From Pedobacter psychroterrae (GTDB lineage: Bacteria > Bacteroidota > Bacteroidia > Sphingobacteriales > Sphingobacteriaceae): a DNA stretch of 64,000 nt. The notes under the pieces are model-generated. The model ran no database searches. It was not told the DNA's origin and was given only the letters and a program-made list of their open reading frames with translations. The DNA lies in assembly GCF_004331695.1 (NCBI RefSeq), contig NZ_SJSL01000006.1, forward strand, positions 124,001 to 188,000. The letters run 5' to 3'. Positions 37,435 to 45,664 of this stretch are shown here, piece after piece (within the stretch, counting starts at the first letter, position 1; every line of letters starts with the position of its first letter). A program made the position numbers and the translations under genes.

Positions 37435-38706
37435 ATGATCACATCTACACCTGTTTTTTTTAGCTCAGTACTGCTGGCAGTTTCGTTACTGGCCTGTGGT
37501 CCTGCTACCAAAATAAAGTTCAATTCAAACGTACCAAATCCGTACAAAGTAAAAGCGGAGAACATTGATAAACCTGCTGCTAAGCTGCTCACAGGCGCCG
37601 AACAAACCGCTTTATATGTACCTTATCTGAAAGGTAAACGCGTTGGCATGGTAGTGAATCCTACTTCTATCATCGGCAATCAGACCTCTGTAGACAGCCT
37701 GCTGACACTGGGAGTGAACATCGTGAAGATCTTTGGGCCGGAACATGGTTTCAGGGGCAATGCGAGTGCAGGAGTGCATGTAGCTGATGATGTAGATGCT
37801 AAAACAGGGATCAAGGCTGTGTCGCTTTATGGCAAGCATGCCACTCCTACTAAAGAAGACCTCGCTGATGTAGACATCATGATTTTTGACATACAGGATG
37901 TTGGGGTTCGTTTTTATACCTACATCAATACTTTACAACATGTAATGGAGGCCTGTGCAGCACATAACAAAGAGGTCATGATACTGGACCGGCCAAATCC
38001 AAATGGATTTTACATAGACGGACCTATATTGGAACCCCAGCATAAATCGGGCATAGGATTGAAGCCCATCCCGATTGTACATGGCCTTACCGTGGCCGAA
38101 TATGCCCAGATGCTGAACGGAGAAGCCTGGCTGGACAATAAGCTAAAGTGTAAGCTTAAAATTATCAAGGTGGCCAACTATACGCACGACACACCATATG
38201 TGCTGCCTGTAAAGCCTTCGCCAAATTTGAATACTGCACAGTCCATCTTGCTTTATCCTTCTACTTGTCTGTTTGAAGGGACTTATCTGAACCATGGCAG
38301 GGGCACCCAGTTTCCTTTTACTGTAATCGGCTCGCCCTTTCTGAAAGGAAAATACGACTTCACCTTCAGCCCTACCAGCATCAAAGGAATGGCAGAAACA
38401 CCATTATTTATGAACCAGGTGTGTTATGGACTGGATCTCAGGAGTTACGATACGGACAACTTCAGAAAGACAAAGCAGTTAAACCTGTCCTGGATCATAG
38501 CGCTCTACAAGGCATCACCCAATAAGGCGGATTTCTTTAATAGCAAGCTCAGTAACCAAATGGGCACCATTGAAAAGCTCATCGGAGTTTCCAATTTCCG
38601 AACCCAGATCATTGCGGGTGCATCTGAAAAAGAAATCAGGGCAAGCTGGCAGCCTGGCCTGAGCAAGTATAAAACAATGCGCAAGATGTATTTGTTGTAT
38701 CCATAA
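37435..38706 (+). CDS. namZ: NamZ-type exo-beta-N-acetylmuramidase lipoprotein (DUF1343)
   Basis: A 423-aa lipoprotein (lipobox SLLAC) of the DUF1343/YbbC family, now known as exo-lytic N-acetylmuramidases (NamZ, GH171) that release MurNAc from peptidoglycan fragments. Family motifs seen: GKRVGMVVNPTS, KIFGPEHGFRG with the conserved Glu-His, DIQDVGVRFYTYINTL, LDRPNPNGFYIDGP, and FEGTYLNHGRGT. Length is normal. It has its own leader of about 60 bases after the toxin terminator, so it is probably not part of the toxin operon. Likely role: peptidoglycan turnover or use of released muropeptides in the periplasm. Confidence 0.9.
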   Translation: MITSTPVFFSSVLLAVSLLACGPATKIKFNSNVPNPYKVKAENIDKPAAKLLTGAEQTALYVPYLKGKRVGMVVNPTSIIGNQTSVDSLLTLGVNIVKIFGPEHGFRGNASAGVHVADDVDAKTGIKAVSLYGKHATPTKEDLADVDIMIFDIQDVGVRFYTYINTLQHVMEACAAHNKEVMILDRPNPNGFYIDGPILEPQHKSGIGLKPIPIVHGLTVAEYAQMLNGEAWLDNKLKCKLKIIKVANYTHDTPYVLPVKPSPNLNTAQSILLYPSTCLFEGTYLNHGRGTQFPFTVIGSPFLKGKYDFTFSPTSIKGMAETPLFMNQVCYGLDLRSYDTDNFRKTKQLNLSWIIALYKASPNKADFFNSKLSNQMGTIEKLIGVSNFRTQIIAGASEKEIRASWQPGLSKYKTMRKMYLLYP

Positions 38707-38728
38707 TTGTATCATTAAACAAAGCCTT

Positions 38729-38944
38729 ATGAATAGCGCCCCGAAAAAGAAAAATGACAATCCCAGCAGTAATTATCGTGAGGAAATCCCTAAGGATAAA
38801 GTGCCTTCGGGCGATAAAGCAGTAAAGCAGGCAGAAGACAAAGTTTATAAGCAGGAAGAAGCTGATTTTAAAAACCCTGCTAAAAAAAGGGAAGAAAGCG
38901 AGCAGCCTGTGCATTCGGTGAAACAGCCACCGAAAAAGCTGTAG
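38729..38944 (+). CDS. Small highly charged protein of unknown function
   Basis: A 71-aa protein, very rich in Lys, Glu, Pro and Ser with no hydrophobic core (APKKKNDNPSSNYREEIPK near the start), so probably disordered. Begins 22 bases after the namZ stop in the same orientation and may be co-transcribed. No family recognised. Composition makes a coding origin plausible, but a start-to-stop chance frame cannot be excluded. Confidence 0.55.
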   Translation: MNSAPKKKNDNPSSNYREEIPKDKVPSGDKAVKQAEDKVYKQEEADFKNPAKKREESEQPVHSVKQPPKKL

Positions 38945-38958
38945 TTGTTTATTAACAA
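38945..38958 (+). promoter_or_regulatory. Perfect 5-4-5 palindrome, FNR/CRP-family-like
   Basis: TTGTT-TATT-AACAA. Half-site and spacing match the FNR family layout except for one base in each half (FNR prefers TTGAT). It lies 96 bases upstream of the start of the small membrane protein, about the same distance as the palindrome upstream of the FixL-like kinase. Confidence 0.3.
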
Positions 38959-39053
38959 ACTGTTAAACAATTAATTGTGGGATCTAACGCTCTGAAGATG
39001 CTGTATCTTTACGCTAGTGTTAGTGAATTTGGTTTGAAATTAATAAGTTGATT

Positions 39054-39212
39054 ATGGAAATAAACTATCCACTTGTAGGCCTGGTGCTGGTTGCGGTAAT
39101 TGGGCTGATTATTTTTCTGATCCGCAGGAACAGGAAAGATAAAAAGAAGTATGAAAATGAAATGATCCAGTCTGAGCTAAAACCGGAAAAACACGACACA
39201 GATCATATTTAG
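39054..39212 (+). CDS. 52-aa single-pass membrane protein
   Basis: ATG at 39054, stop TAG at 39210-39212. One N-terminal helix (PLVGLVLVAVIGLIIFLI, residues 6-23) is followed by a basic stretch RRNRKDKKK and a charged cytoplasmic tail ending KPEKHDTDHI. The membrane-helix-plus-basic-tail layout is what one expects of a real small protein, and I recall similar short proteins in Pedobacter. Lies in a gap with a palindrome upstream. Function unknown. Confidence 0.65.
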   Translation: MEINYPLVGLVLVAVIGLIIFLIRRNRKDKKKYENEMIQSELKPEKHDTDHI

Positions 39213-39234
39213 GTGACGGAAACGGAATCATACC

Positions 39235-41454
39235 TCATTTATCCTGGATAGTTCTTGCAGGAATTGTAAAAAAGAAACTACTGCCCTTTCCTATTTCGCT
39301 TTCTGCCCAAATCTGTCCCTTGTGCCTTGCAACAAAATCATGGCATAAGCCAAGGCCAAGTCCAGTACCCTTTTCCCCTTGGGTACCAAAAGTCGTAAAT
39401 GTACTTGGTCCAAAGAGAACGGCGATTTTTTCCCTGGGGATGCCAATACCTGTATCCTTTACAGAAAATTTTGCTCCCTTTTCGTTTACCATTGCTGAAA
39501 ATGACACCTTGCCAAAAACTGGGGTGAACTTTACCGCATTGGACATGAGGTTACGAATGATGGTCTCCAGCATTGCGCTGTCCGCTTCAAGGGAAATGCC
39601 CTCCTGAAGATCAAAGGTGATTTCTATTTGCTTTTTGGCGGCCATCGGCAGAATGGTTTTTATACATTTGTCAACCAGTTTCTGGATGTCATCAATTTGC
39701 ACAGGCATAAAGATAACCGCATTGAACTGCGATTTTGCCCAGTCTAGCAGGTCTTCCAGGAGGTTATTGGCATTGAAAAGCTCCTGCCTCATAGCCAAAA
39801 GATAAGATTTCAGCTCCTGGAGATCGGTTGATTCGAAATCATCGATTGTCAGGTCAAGCAATTGTAGGCTTCCTGCTATGGGATTGCGAAGATCATGTCC
39901 GATGATCGAAAGTAGCTTGTTCTTTTGCTGGTTTGATTCGGTGAGTTCTGAATTAAGTGCCTTAAGCGTATTCTCCTGGAATTTTCTGGCAGTAACGTCC
40001 CGCATGCTGCCCTCGGTGGCAATAACGCTCCCGTTTTCTATCACTAGCCTTGCATTGACAGATGCATACCGGAGTTCTTGGTCGCTGGTCTTCAGCCTGA
40101 CCTCAAAATCAATCACAAATCCGTTGGTGCGAAGGCTTTCGATGATTCGCTCCCTATCGTGGGTATAGAAATAAAAATCGGCCACGGGTTTTCCGATGAT
40201 TTTTTCCCGTGCATATCCAGAATATTTTTCGATTGATGGGCTGATCTCTATTACCATTCCGTTCTGGTCGGTCTGGTAGAATACATCCTGGACGTTCTCA
40301 AAGATGGTCCGGTATTTTTTCTCACTAAGTATGAGGTCATTCTCGATCTCTTTACGCTTGGTGATATCCTCGATCTGGGAAACATAGTACAGTGGGCTCC
40401 CTTCATTATCATATAGCATGGTGGCAGCTATGATAACCCAGATGATGTTTCCCTTCTTATGGAGATAGCGCTTTTCAAACTTGGTTCGTTCGATGCTTCC
40501 AGAGCTGAGTTCGTTAAGTATGGCCATACTATTTTCCCGGTCATCAGGGTGGGTAAGCTCGTGTACAGATAACAATTTCATTTCTCCCTCGGAATAGCCC
40601 AGCATCTGGCATAGGCTTTTGTTCACCCTTTTCCAATGACCGTCTGGACTGATCAGCGCCATGCCTATAAGCGAGTGTTCGAAGGCCAGCTTGAACTGGG
40701 CTTCGCTCTTGTCGAGCTCTTCTCGCATCTGCATGCTCTTGGTAATATCAAAAGCAATGGAACCGACCATGTTCCCTTCTCCCTTGGAATCGACAAAGGG
40801 GAACTTGTAGATCTTATAGACGCGCGGATGCCCCTGCTGATCCCTTGCAGTCTGCTGGAATTCAATCCCCTGGCCCGTTTCCAGTACATGCTCGTCTCTG
40901 GTCTTTGCCGCCGAGGCAATATCTTGCCCAAAGATCTCTGCACTCTTTTTACCGATGATCTCTTTGGTCAGGCGCAGGGTTTCATAGAAGCACTTATTGG
41001 CATATTTAAGGGAATGGTCCGCTCCGGAGATCCAGCACAGTCCGGGAAAATGGTCCATAAAAAGCTGGAATCTGTTTTCGTTGATCACAGTTCCGGTGTT
41101 TTTAGATACATCCTCGCTAGTCATCATCATGCCTGCGATCTTCCCCTCTTCGTCTCTGAAATGCCTGACCTCCCATTTGAGATACATGCTAGATCCATCG
41201 GCACGTTCAAACCTGTCGTTGGGATTGCTCTGGTCTTCTCCCTGCAAGCATTGGGAATGGATGTCTTTCCAGTCCTGCCCGATCTCGGGAAATATGTCAT
41301 AATGCGACCTGCCAATCAATTGGACATCCTGCAGTTTATAGAAAAGGGTCCATTTTTCCGAGACCGCAAGGTAGCGCATATTAGTATCAACGATTGCCAT
41401 AGGCAACGGGGATATTGATATAATATTTTTAATTAATCTTGAAAGATTTTCCAT
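39235..41454 (-). CDS. Soluble multi-PAS sensor histidine kinase
   Basis: A 739-aa cytoplasmic kinase without membrane segments. Four PAS units follow each other at about residues 12-120, 128-245, 250-370 and 378-490 (the third and fourth have clear PAC ends such as YYVSQIEDITKRKE). Then HisKA with His520 in IIGHDLRNPIAGS and an HATPase domain with NLMSNAVKFTP, DTGIGIP and GTGLGLGL. No receiver domain and no adjacent response regulator in the same direction, so it is an orphan kinase; it is divergent from the FixL-like gene across 289 bases and might signal to that receiver. Confidence 0.93.
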   Translation of the reverse strand: MENLSRLIKNIISISPLPMAIVDTNMRYLAVSEKWTLFYKLQDVQLIGRSHYDIFPEIGQDWKDIHSQCLQGEDQSNPNDRFERADGSSMYLKWEVRHFRDEEGKIAGMMMTSEDVSKNTGTVINENRFQLFMDHFPGLCWISGADHSLKYANKCFYETLRLTKEIIGKKSAEIFGQDIASAAKTRDEHVLETGQGIEFQQTARDQQGHPRVYKIYKFPFVDSKGEGNMVGSIAFDITKSMQMREELDKSEAQFKLAFEHSLIGMALISPDGHWKRVNKSLCQMLGYSEGEMKLLSVHELTHPDDRENSMAILNELSSGSIERTKFEKRYLHKKGNIIWVIIAATMLYDNEGSPLYYVSQIEDITKRKEIENDLILSEKKYRTIFENVQDVFYQTDQNGMVIEISPSIEKYSGYAREKIIGKPVADFYFYTHDRERIIESLRTNGFVIDFEVRLKTSDQELRYASVNARLVIENGSVIATEGSMRDVTARKFQENTLKALNSELTESNQQKNKLLSIIGHDLRNPIAGSLQLLDLTIDDFESTDLQELKSYLLAMRQELFNANNLLEDLLDWAKSQFNAVIFMPVQIDDIQKLVDKCIKTILPMAAKKQIEITFDLQEGISLEADSAMLETIIRNLMSNAVKFTPVFGKVSFSAMVNEKGAKFSVKDTGIGIPREKIAVLFGPSTFTTFGTQGEKGTGLGLGLCHDFVARHKGQIWAESEIGKGSSFFFTIPARTIQDK

Positions 41455-41631
41455 CGGTTGATCGATATATATGGATCAGGTACAAAGATACGCAATTGAA
41501 ATGGGTGAATCTTACCGGCCAATTATTAGGCGCAGCAAAACGGGCAACCTGGTAAATTCCCAACTTATTCATAAGTAATCAAATGTAGGCAAATGATCAC
41601 CTTCCAGAAATGACAACACCCATTAAAAATA

Positions 41632-41645
41632 ATGATGGTAATCAT
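41632..41645 (+). promoter_or_regulatory. FNR-box-like palindrome upstream of the FixL-like kinase
   Basis: ATGAT-GGTA-ATCAT, a perfect inverted repeat with the 5-4-5 layout of FNR sites (consensus TTGAT-N4-ATCAA, one mismatch per half). Centre is about 105 bases upstream of the kinase start, in the 289-base divergent gap. The downstream regulator has an FNR-type recognition helix, so autoregulation is plausible. The rest of the gap is A/T-rich with no other clear site. Confidence 0.45.
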
Positions 41646-41743
41646 AGGTGCTGATAATAGATTGAAAAACATTATAAAAACAATGCTGGCTTTGGATTGT
41701 ATCTTTAAGGTACGGATTGAGATAATCTGTAAATCAATAATTT

Positions 41744-42994
41744 ATGGAAAAAGCTGTTCTGCTCAAAGCGATTATCGATAATGCGATAGACGGTCTCATT
41801 ACCATAGACGAATATGGAATAATTGAATCGATAAATCCCTCGGCCTGCAAACTTTTTAAATACACAGAACTGGAAGTTTTAGGAAAAAACATTTCTATCC
41901 TTATGCCTAAATCCGACCATACACATCATGACGGTTACCTTTTTAGGTATAAGAAAACAGGAGAAGCCAGTATAATTGGGATAGGAAGAGAATTGACAGG
42001 CCTGACAAAAAATGGCACCCAGTTTCCATTTAGACTTGGCGTAAGTGAGGTTAAATACTCGGGGAGAATCATCTATGCAGGCTTTATTCATGATTTGAGC
42101 AGGGAAAAAGAAGCCGAATCCAAGTTACAGGACTATGCCTCGATGCTGGAAGAGCAGGTACAGGAACGCACACTTTCCTTAAGAGAAACCGTTGCTGTTT
42201 TGGAGCAAACCAAAATAGAGCTGAATCTGTCCCTTGAGCATTTAAGGGATACAGTAGGTGTCCTTGAGCAAACCCAAAGGGAACTCAATCTTTCATTAGA
42301 CAAAGAAAAAGAACTCGGCAAACTCAAAAGCAGGTTTGTTTCTATAGCCTCTCATGAATTTCGCACCCCTTTGAGTCTGGTTCAATTGTCCGCTTCCTTA
42401 ATCGAACGTCACGCGCTTCCTTACGAAAACCAAAATATAGGAAAGCATGTGGTAAAGATAAAAGAGGCAGTATTAAATGTGACAGCAATGCTGAATGACT
42501 TTCTTTCCCTGGAAAAGCTCGACAGTGGAAAAATTCATACCAAGCAGGATAAATTTAACCTGGCAAATCTGGCCGGTGAAATTACAGATGAAATGCAAAT
42601 TGCATTGAAGGGTCAGCAAAAAATAATATACAAGCACAGAGGACCAGAAATGGCCATTCAACTGGATCAAAATCTTTTAAAGAACTGCATTGTCATACTC
42701 ATTGATAATGCCATCAAATACTCCGGAGAAGAAAGTGAGATACAGTTTTATACCAAAATCAATGATAACAATTGTACCATCAGAATTTGCGACAACGGTA
42801 TTGGAATACCCATTGGTGATCAAACGCATCTCTTTGAAGCATTTTTTCGGGCTCATAATACCGGTAAGATATCCGGAAGTGGACTAGGCTTGAGTATTCT
42901 CTCCCGGTATACAGACCTGATGAAGGGTAAGATAGACTTTAGAAGCAGAATTAATAAGGGCACGCTTTTCATCCTTACATTTCCTATAATATGA
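41744..42994 (+). CDS. FixL-like heme-PAS sensor histidine kinase (predicted oxygen sensor)
   Basis: A 416-aa soluble kinase. PAS domain at residues 1-125 with the FixL heme signature: His62 (HDGY), Arg68 and Arg82 (in IIGIGR) have exactly the spacing of His200, Arg206 and Arg220 of Bradyrhizobium FixL, where they bind heme and ligand; GFIHDLS closes the domain. A coiled coil (130-195) contains two 21-residue copies (LRETVAVLEQTK at 146, LRDTVGVLEQTQ at 167). HisKA with His204 in IASHEFRTP and HATPase with DNAIKYSG, DNGIGIP and GSGLGLSI follow. Its stop overlaps the next start by 4 bases (ATGA), so kinase and regulator are translationally coupled. Heme binding is predicted only. Confidence 0.85.
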   Translation: MEKAVLLKAIIDNAIDGLITIDEYGIIESINPSACKLFKYTELEVLGKNISILMPKSDHTHHDGYLFRYKKTGEASIIGIGRELTGLTKNGTQFPFRLGVSEVKYSGRIIYAGFIHDLSREKEAESKLQDYASMLEEQVQERTLSLRETVAVLEQTKIELNLSLEHLRDTVGVLEQTQRELNLSLDKEKELGKLKSRFVSIASHEFRTPLSLVQLSASLIERHALPYENQNIGKHVVKIKEAVLNVTAMLNDFLSLEKLDSGKIHTKQDKFNLANLAGEITDEMQIALKGQQKIIYKHRGPEMAIQLDQNLLKNCIVILIDNAIKYSGEESEIQFYTKINDNNCTIRICDNGIGIPIGDQTHLFEAFFRAHNTGKISGSGLGLSILSRYTDLMKGKIDFRSRINKGTLFILTFPII

Positions 42995-44043
42995 ACAAGA
43001 AAATACTGATCATAGAAGACAATGATGCCATAAGGGAAAACGTTGTTGAGATCCTTGAGATGGCCAACTATAAGGTGTATGAAGCTGACAATGGAAAAAT
43101 TGGGGTCGAAACTGCTCTTAAACACCTGCCGGACATCATCTTATGTGACATTATGATGCCTCAGCTTGACGGCTATGGCGTATTGCATATGCTAAATAAG
43201 TATGCAGAAACATCAACAATTCCCTTCATCTTTCTCACAGCAAAAGTAAATCACAGCGATTTGCGCAAAGGAATGGAAATGGGAGCAGATGACTACTTAA
43301 CCAAACCATTTGATGACATGGAATTGCTCAATGCCATTGAAATCCGTCTTAGAAAAAAAGCCTATACCGAACTTCAGCAACAAAATAAAACCAATGAATT
43401 TAAAGTGCTCATTTCCAAAACAGACGGCCTGGCTGAATTCGCGAAGCTCATAGAAGGCCACAGGAATCATGAGGTTAGAAAGAATCAGATCATTTATTAT
43501 GAATCAGAAATAGGCCGGGCCTTATACCTGTTAATAGAAGGAAGAGTAAAAACGATCAAGTTGTCACAGGACGGGCGAGAACTGATGACAGGCATGTATG
43601 CCGCTGGTGATTACATCGGTATAAATGCGGTTTTGAGTAACAGCCCGCATACTGATACTGCAACAGCTATGGAAGACTGTAAAGTCTGCATGATTCCAAG
43701 TGAGGAGATGGAAAAAGTACTCAATTTATATCCAGATGTTGCCAGAAAATTTATTCATCTGTTATCTCGCGATAACCAGGATAAAGAAGAACAACTCCTC
43801 CAGCTAGCTTACAATTCTGTAAGAAAAAAAATGGCAGGAGCCATTCTGCGTTTGTATCGTCAGCAAACTATTAAAAATGATCATCTTTCTATCTCAAGGG
43901 AAGATTTAGCTGCAATGTCTTGCATAGCGACAGAAACGGTAAGCAGAACATTAACAGACTTTAGAGATGAAAAATTGATCGATCGGCAAGGGACAAACAT
44001 TACGATCCTTGATCTTGAAAAGCTTTCAAAAATGAAAAATTAA
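42991..44043 (+). CDS. Response regulator: receiver fused to a Crp/FNR DNA-binding module
   Basis: A 350-aa regulator. Receiver at residues 1-120 with Asp53 (LCDIMMPQLDG), the T in FLTAK and the K in LTKPFD. A cyclic-nucleotide-binding-fold domain follows (about 145-270, GRALYLLIEGRVKTIKL, GDYIGINAVL), then a winged helix (about 275-345) whose recognition helix reads ATETVSRTL. Its E-T-V-S-R pattern matches FNR, which reads TTGAT, and not CRP. The N-terminal cysteines of FNR are absent, so oxygen sensing would come through phosphorylation by the coupled FixL-like kinase. Expected output: genes for low-oxygen life; none is adjacent. Confidence 0.92.
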   Translation: MNKKILIIEDNDAIRENVVEILEMANYKVYEADNGKIGVETALKHLPDIILCDIMMPQLDGYGVLHMLNKYAETSTIPFIFLTAKVNHSDLRKGMEMGADDYLTKPFDDMELLNAIEIRLRKKAYTELQQQNKTNEFKVLISKTDGLAEFAKLIEGHRNHEVRKNQIIYYESEIGRALYLLIEGRVKTIKLSQDGRELMTGMYAAGDYIGINAVLSNSPHTDTATAMEDCKVCMIPSEEMEKVLNLYPDVARKFIHLLSRDNQDKEEQLLQLAYNSVRKKMAGAILRLYRQQTIKNDHLSISREDLAAMSCIATETVSRTLTDFRDEKLIDRQGTNITILDLEKLSKMKN

Positions 44044-44074
44044 TTATGCCTTTATATTAGCTTAAGTCGTCACT

Positions 44075-44137
44075 ATGAAAACTACTTTGTCTGCTATCTC
44101 AAGCTTGTTTATTATCTTTACTCTTACCGCAGTATAA
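44075..44137 (+). pseudogene. Possible remnant: 20-codon frame resembling a signal peptide
   Basis: ATG to TAA encodes MKTTLSAISSLFIIFTLTAV: two charged residues, a hydrophobic core and then an immediate stop. It resembles the first part of an exported protein gene whose remainder has been lost, or a very small membrane peptide. No continuation is seen in other frames. Confidence 0.3.
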
Positions 44138-44161
44138 CTCTTGCAATCTAAACTTTTTACA

Positions 44162-44656
44162 ATGAAAGATTTTGACTGGACGTCATTTACAAAGCGCATA
44201 GCTATTAAATCTTCTCTCTCTGAAATTTATGAGGCCTGGACAGTAGCGTCCAGCTTAGAAAAATGGTTCCTGGAACGTGTGGTTTTTCAGGATAGTGCAG
44301 GCAACTTGTCAGAATCTACTAAGCCAGCGGAAACCGGTACTCACTACGATTGGTACTGGTATCTTGATGCGACCCCAATGCAGGGAGAAATCCTTAGTAC
44401 AAACGGAAAAGATTTTCTCCGGTTTACTTTTGAGGGTTCAAGTGTGGTAGATGTCAAATTGAGTATGCTCGATGAATACGTGATTGTGGAACTACGTCAC
44501 CACAATATCCCCCAGGATGACAATTCCAGGCAGCACATTCGGTTGGGATGCTCAAGTGGCTGGGCTTTTTATTTACATAATTTAAAGTCAGTTTACGAGG
44601 GGGGGATCGACCTGCGTAACAAAGACAAGAAACTTGGTATCATGATAAATAATTAA
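44162..44656 (+). CDS. AHSA1/SRPBCC-family (START-like) protein
   Basis: A 164-aa soluble protein. I use ATG at 44162; the longer frame would need TTG. The pattern FTKRIAIKSSLSEIYEAWTVASSLEKWFL at the start and GWAFYLHNLKSVYEGGIDLRN near the end are typical of activator-of-Hsp90-ATPase-homologue (AHSA1) proteins of the SRPBCC fold, which form a ligand-binding cavity. Bacterial members are often of unknown role. Not obviously linked to the preceding regulator (118 bases apart). Confidence 0.87.
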   Translation: MKDFDWTSFTKRIAIKSSLSEIYEAWTVASSLEKWFLERVVFQDSAGNLSESTKPAETGTHYDWYWYLDATPMQGEILSTNGKDFLRFTFEGSSVVDVKLSMLDEYVIVELRHHNIPQDDNSRQHIRLGCSSGWAFYLHNLKSVYEGGIDLRNKDKKLGIMINN

Positions 44657-44699
44657 GGTTGTTGCGCATGATATTATAACAGGAATGCAGAAATGGTAA

Positions 44700-45590
44700 T
44701 TAAGCAATTAATTGCTTCTTAAAAACATTCGGGCTCATCCCCACTTCCTTTTTAAACAACCTGGAAAAATAGGATAAATTTTCAAAGCCCAGTGCATAAG
44801 CAATCTCAGAAACGGATTGATCTTCTCCTATTAACTTATTTTTTGCCTCGGCTATTAAATAAATGTGGATGTGTTCCAATGCCGTCTTTCCACTTTCCTG
44901 TTTCAACAGATCTGTTAAATAACCTGCAGAAATATTTAATCGATCAGCAATGTAATGCACCGTCGGTAAGCCTTTCTGGCCAAGTAATCCACCCGCTACA
45001 TACTTGTCTATTTCGTTGGTAAACCTCGTTATAGTCTTACCAGCAATTACTGCCCTGTTAAGGAATTGTCTTTTATAAAACCGCTGTGCATATTTGAGCA
45101 TTGTATCCAGATTGGCCAGCATAATTTCCCGGCTGTACTCATCCTGGTTATTGGCGTACTCACTTTCAATTTTATGGTACAGGTCCCATACCGTTTGCTC
45201 TTCTTTGGGCGAGAGGTGCAGCGCTTCATTGGTTTCGTAATCAAAGTAACGATACTTTTTGATTTCATCGTGCAGCAAATGTCCATTCAAATAATCATCG
45301 TGTACATAAATGAGAAAGCCATCTTCTTCCAAATGCAGATTTTTCATTTCAATCAGCTGCCTTGGCCTAAAAAACATCATCGAGCCACTTTCATGGTCAT
45401 ATTTGGTGCGGCCATATAAAATATTACCTGCTTTTACCTTTTTAAAACCGATCATGTAAAAGTCACTGGTAAATTCGCGGTCGCCCATTTGGCAATCATG
45501 CTTGCATTGATAGATGCTGAACAAAGGATTTTCTGGCGGTGTAAAGCCATTATCACGGTGCAATTCGCTCAGATTTTTATAATGTTTCAT
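44700..45590 (-). CDS. AraC-family transcriptional regulator
   Basis: A 296-aa regulator with an N-terminal cupin-like sensing domain (about 1-180) and a C-terminal double helix-turn-helix (about 195-296): ISAGYLTDLLKQESGKT for the first and SVSEIAYALGFENLSYFSRLFKKEVGMSP for the second, the family signature. It follows the short-chain dehydrogenase gene on the same strand after 74 bases that hold a long inverted repeat, so the two probably form a regulator-target pair, as is common for this regulator type next to SDR oxidoreductases in Bacteroidota. Confidence 0.93.
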   Translation of the reverse strand: MKHYKNLSELHRDNGFTPPENPLFSIYQCKHDCQMGDREFTSDFYMIGFKKVKAGNILYGRTKYDHESGSMMFFRPRQLIEMKNLHLEEDGFLIYVHDDYLNGHLLHDEIKKYRYFDYETNEALHLSPKEEQTVWDLYHKIESEYANNQDEYSREIMLANLDTMLKYAQRFYKRQFLNRAVIAGKTITRFTNEIDKYVAGGLLGQKGLPTVHYIADRLNISAGYLTDLLKQESGKTALEHIHIYLIAEAKNKLIGEDQSVSEIAYALGFENLSYFSRLFKKEVGMSPNVFKKQLIA

Positions 45591-45600
45591 TGCTTACTTT

Positions 45601-45645
45601 AAAAACAAATCACAATCTACACAATTACTGGTGCAGACTGTGATT
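45601..45645 (-). terminator. Long inverted repeat between SDR and AraC genes: terminator or operator
   Basis: AATCACAATCTACAC (45608-45622) and GTGCAGACTGTGATT (45631-45645) form a 15-bp stem around an 8-base loop; on the transcribed strand two of the pairs are G-U. A T-rich run follows in the direction of transcription (from 45605 down). It ends the SDR transcript well but lies only about 18 bases upstream of the AraC start, so it may instead be an attenuator or an operator. Confidence 0.55.
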
Positions 45646-45664
45646 TTCGATTTTTTTTGATTTA

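Noticed and set aside
40636..41418. 260-codon open frame on the plus strand
   Set aside because: Antisense to the PAS region of the histidine kinase; no domain, and the minus-strand kinase motifs are intact.
42991..44043. Direct oxygen sensing by the FNR-like regulator through an Fe-S cluster
   Set aside because: The N-terminal cysteine set of FNR is replaced by a receiver domain; the few cysteines present do not fit a cluster.
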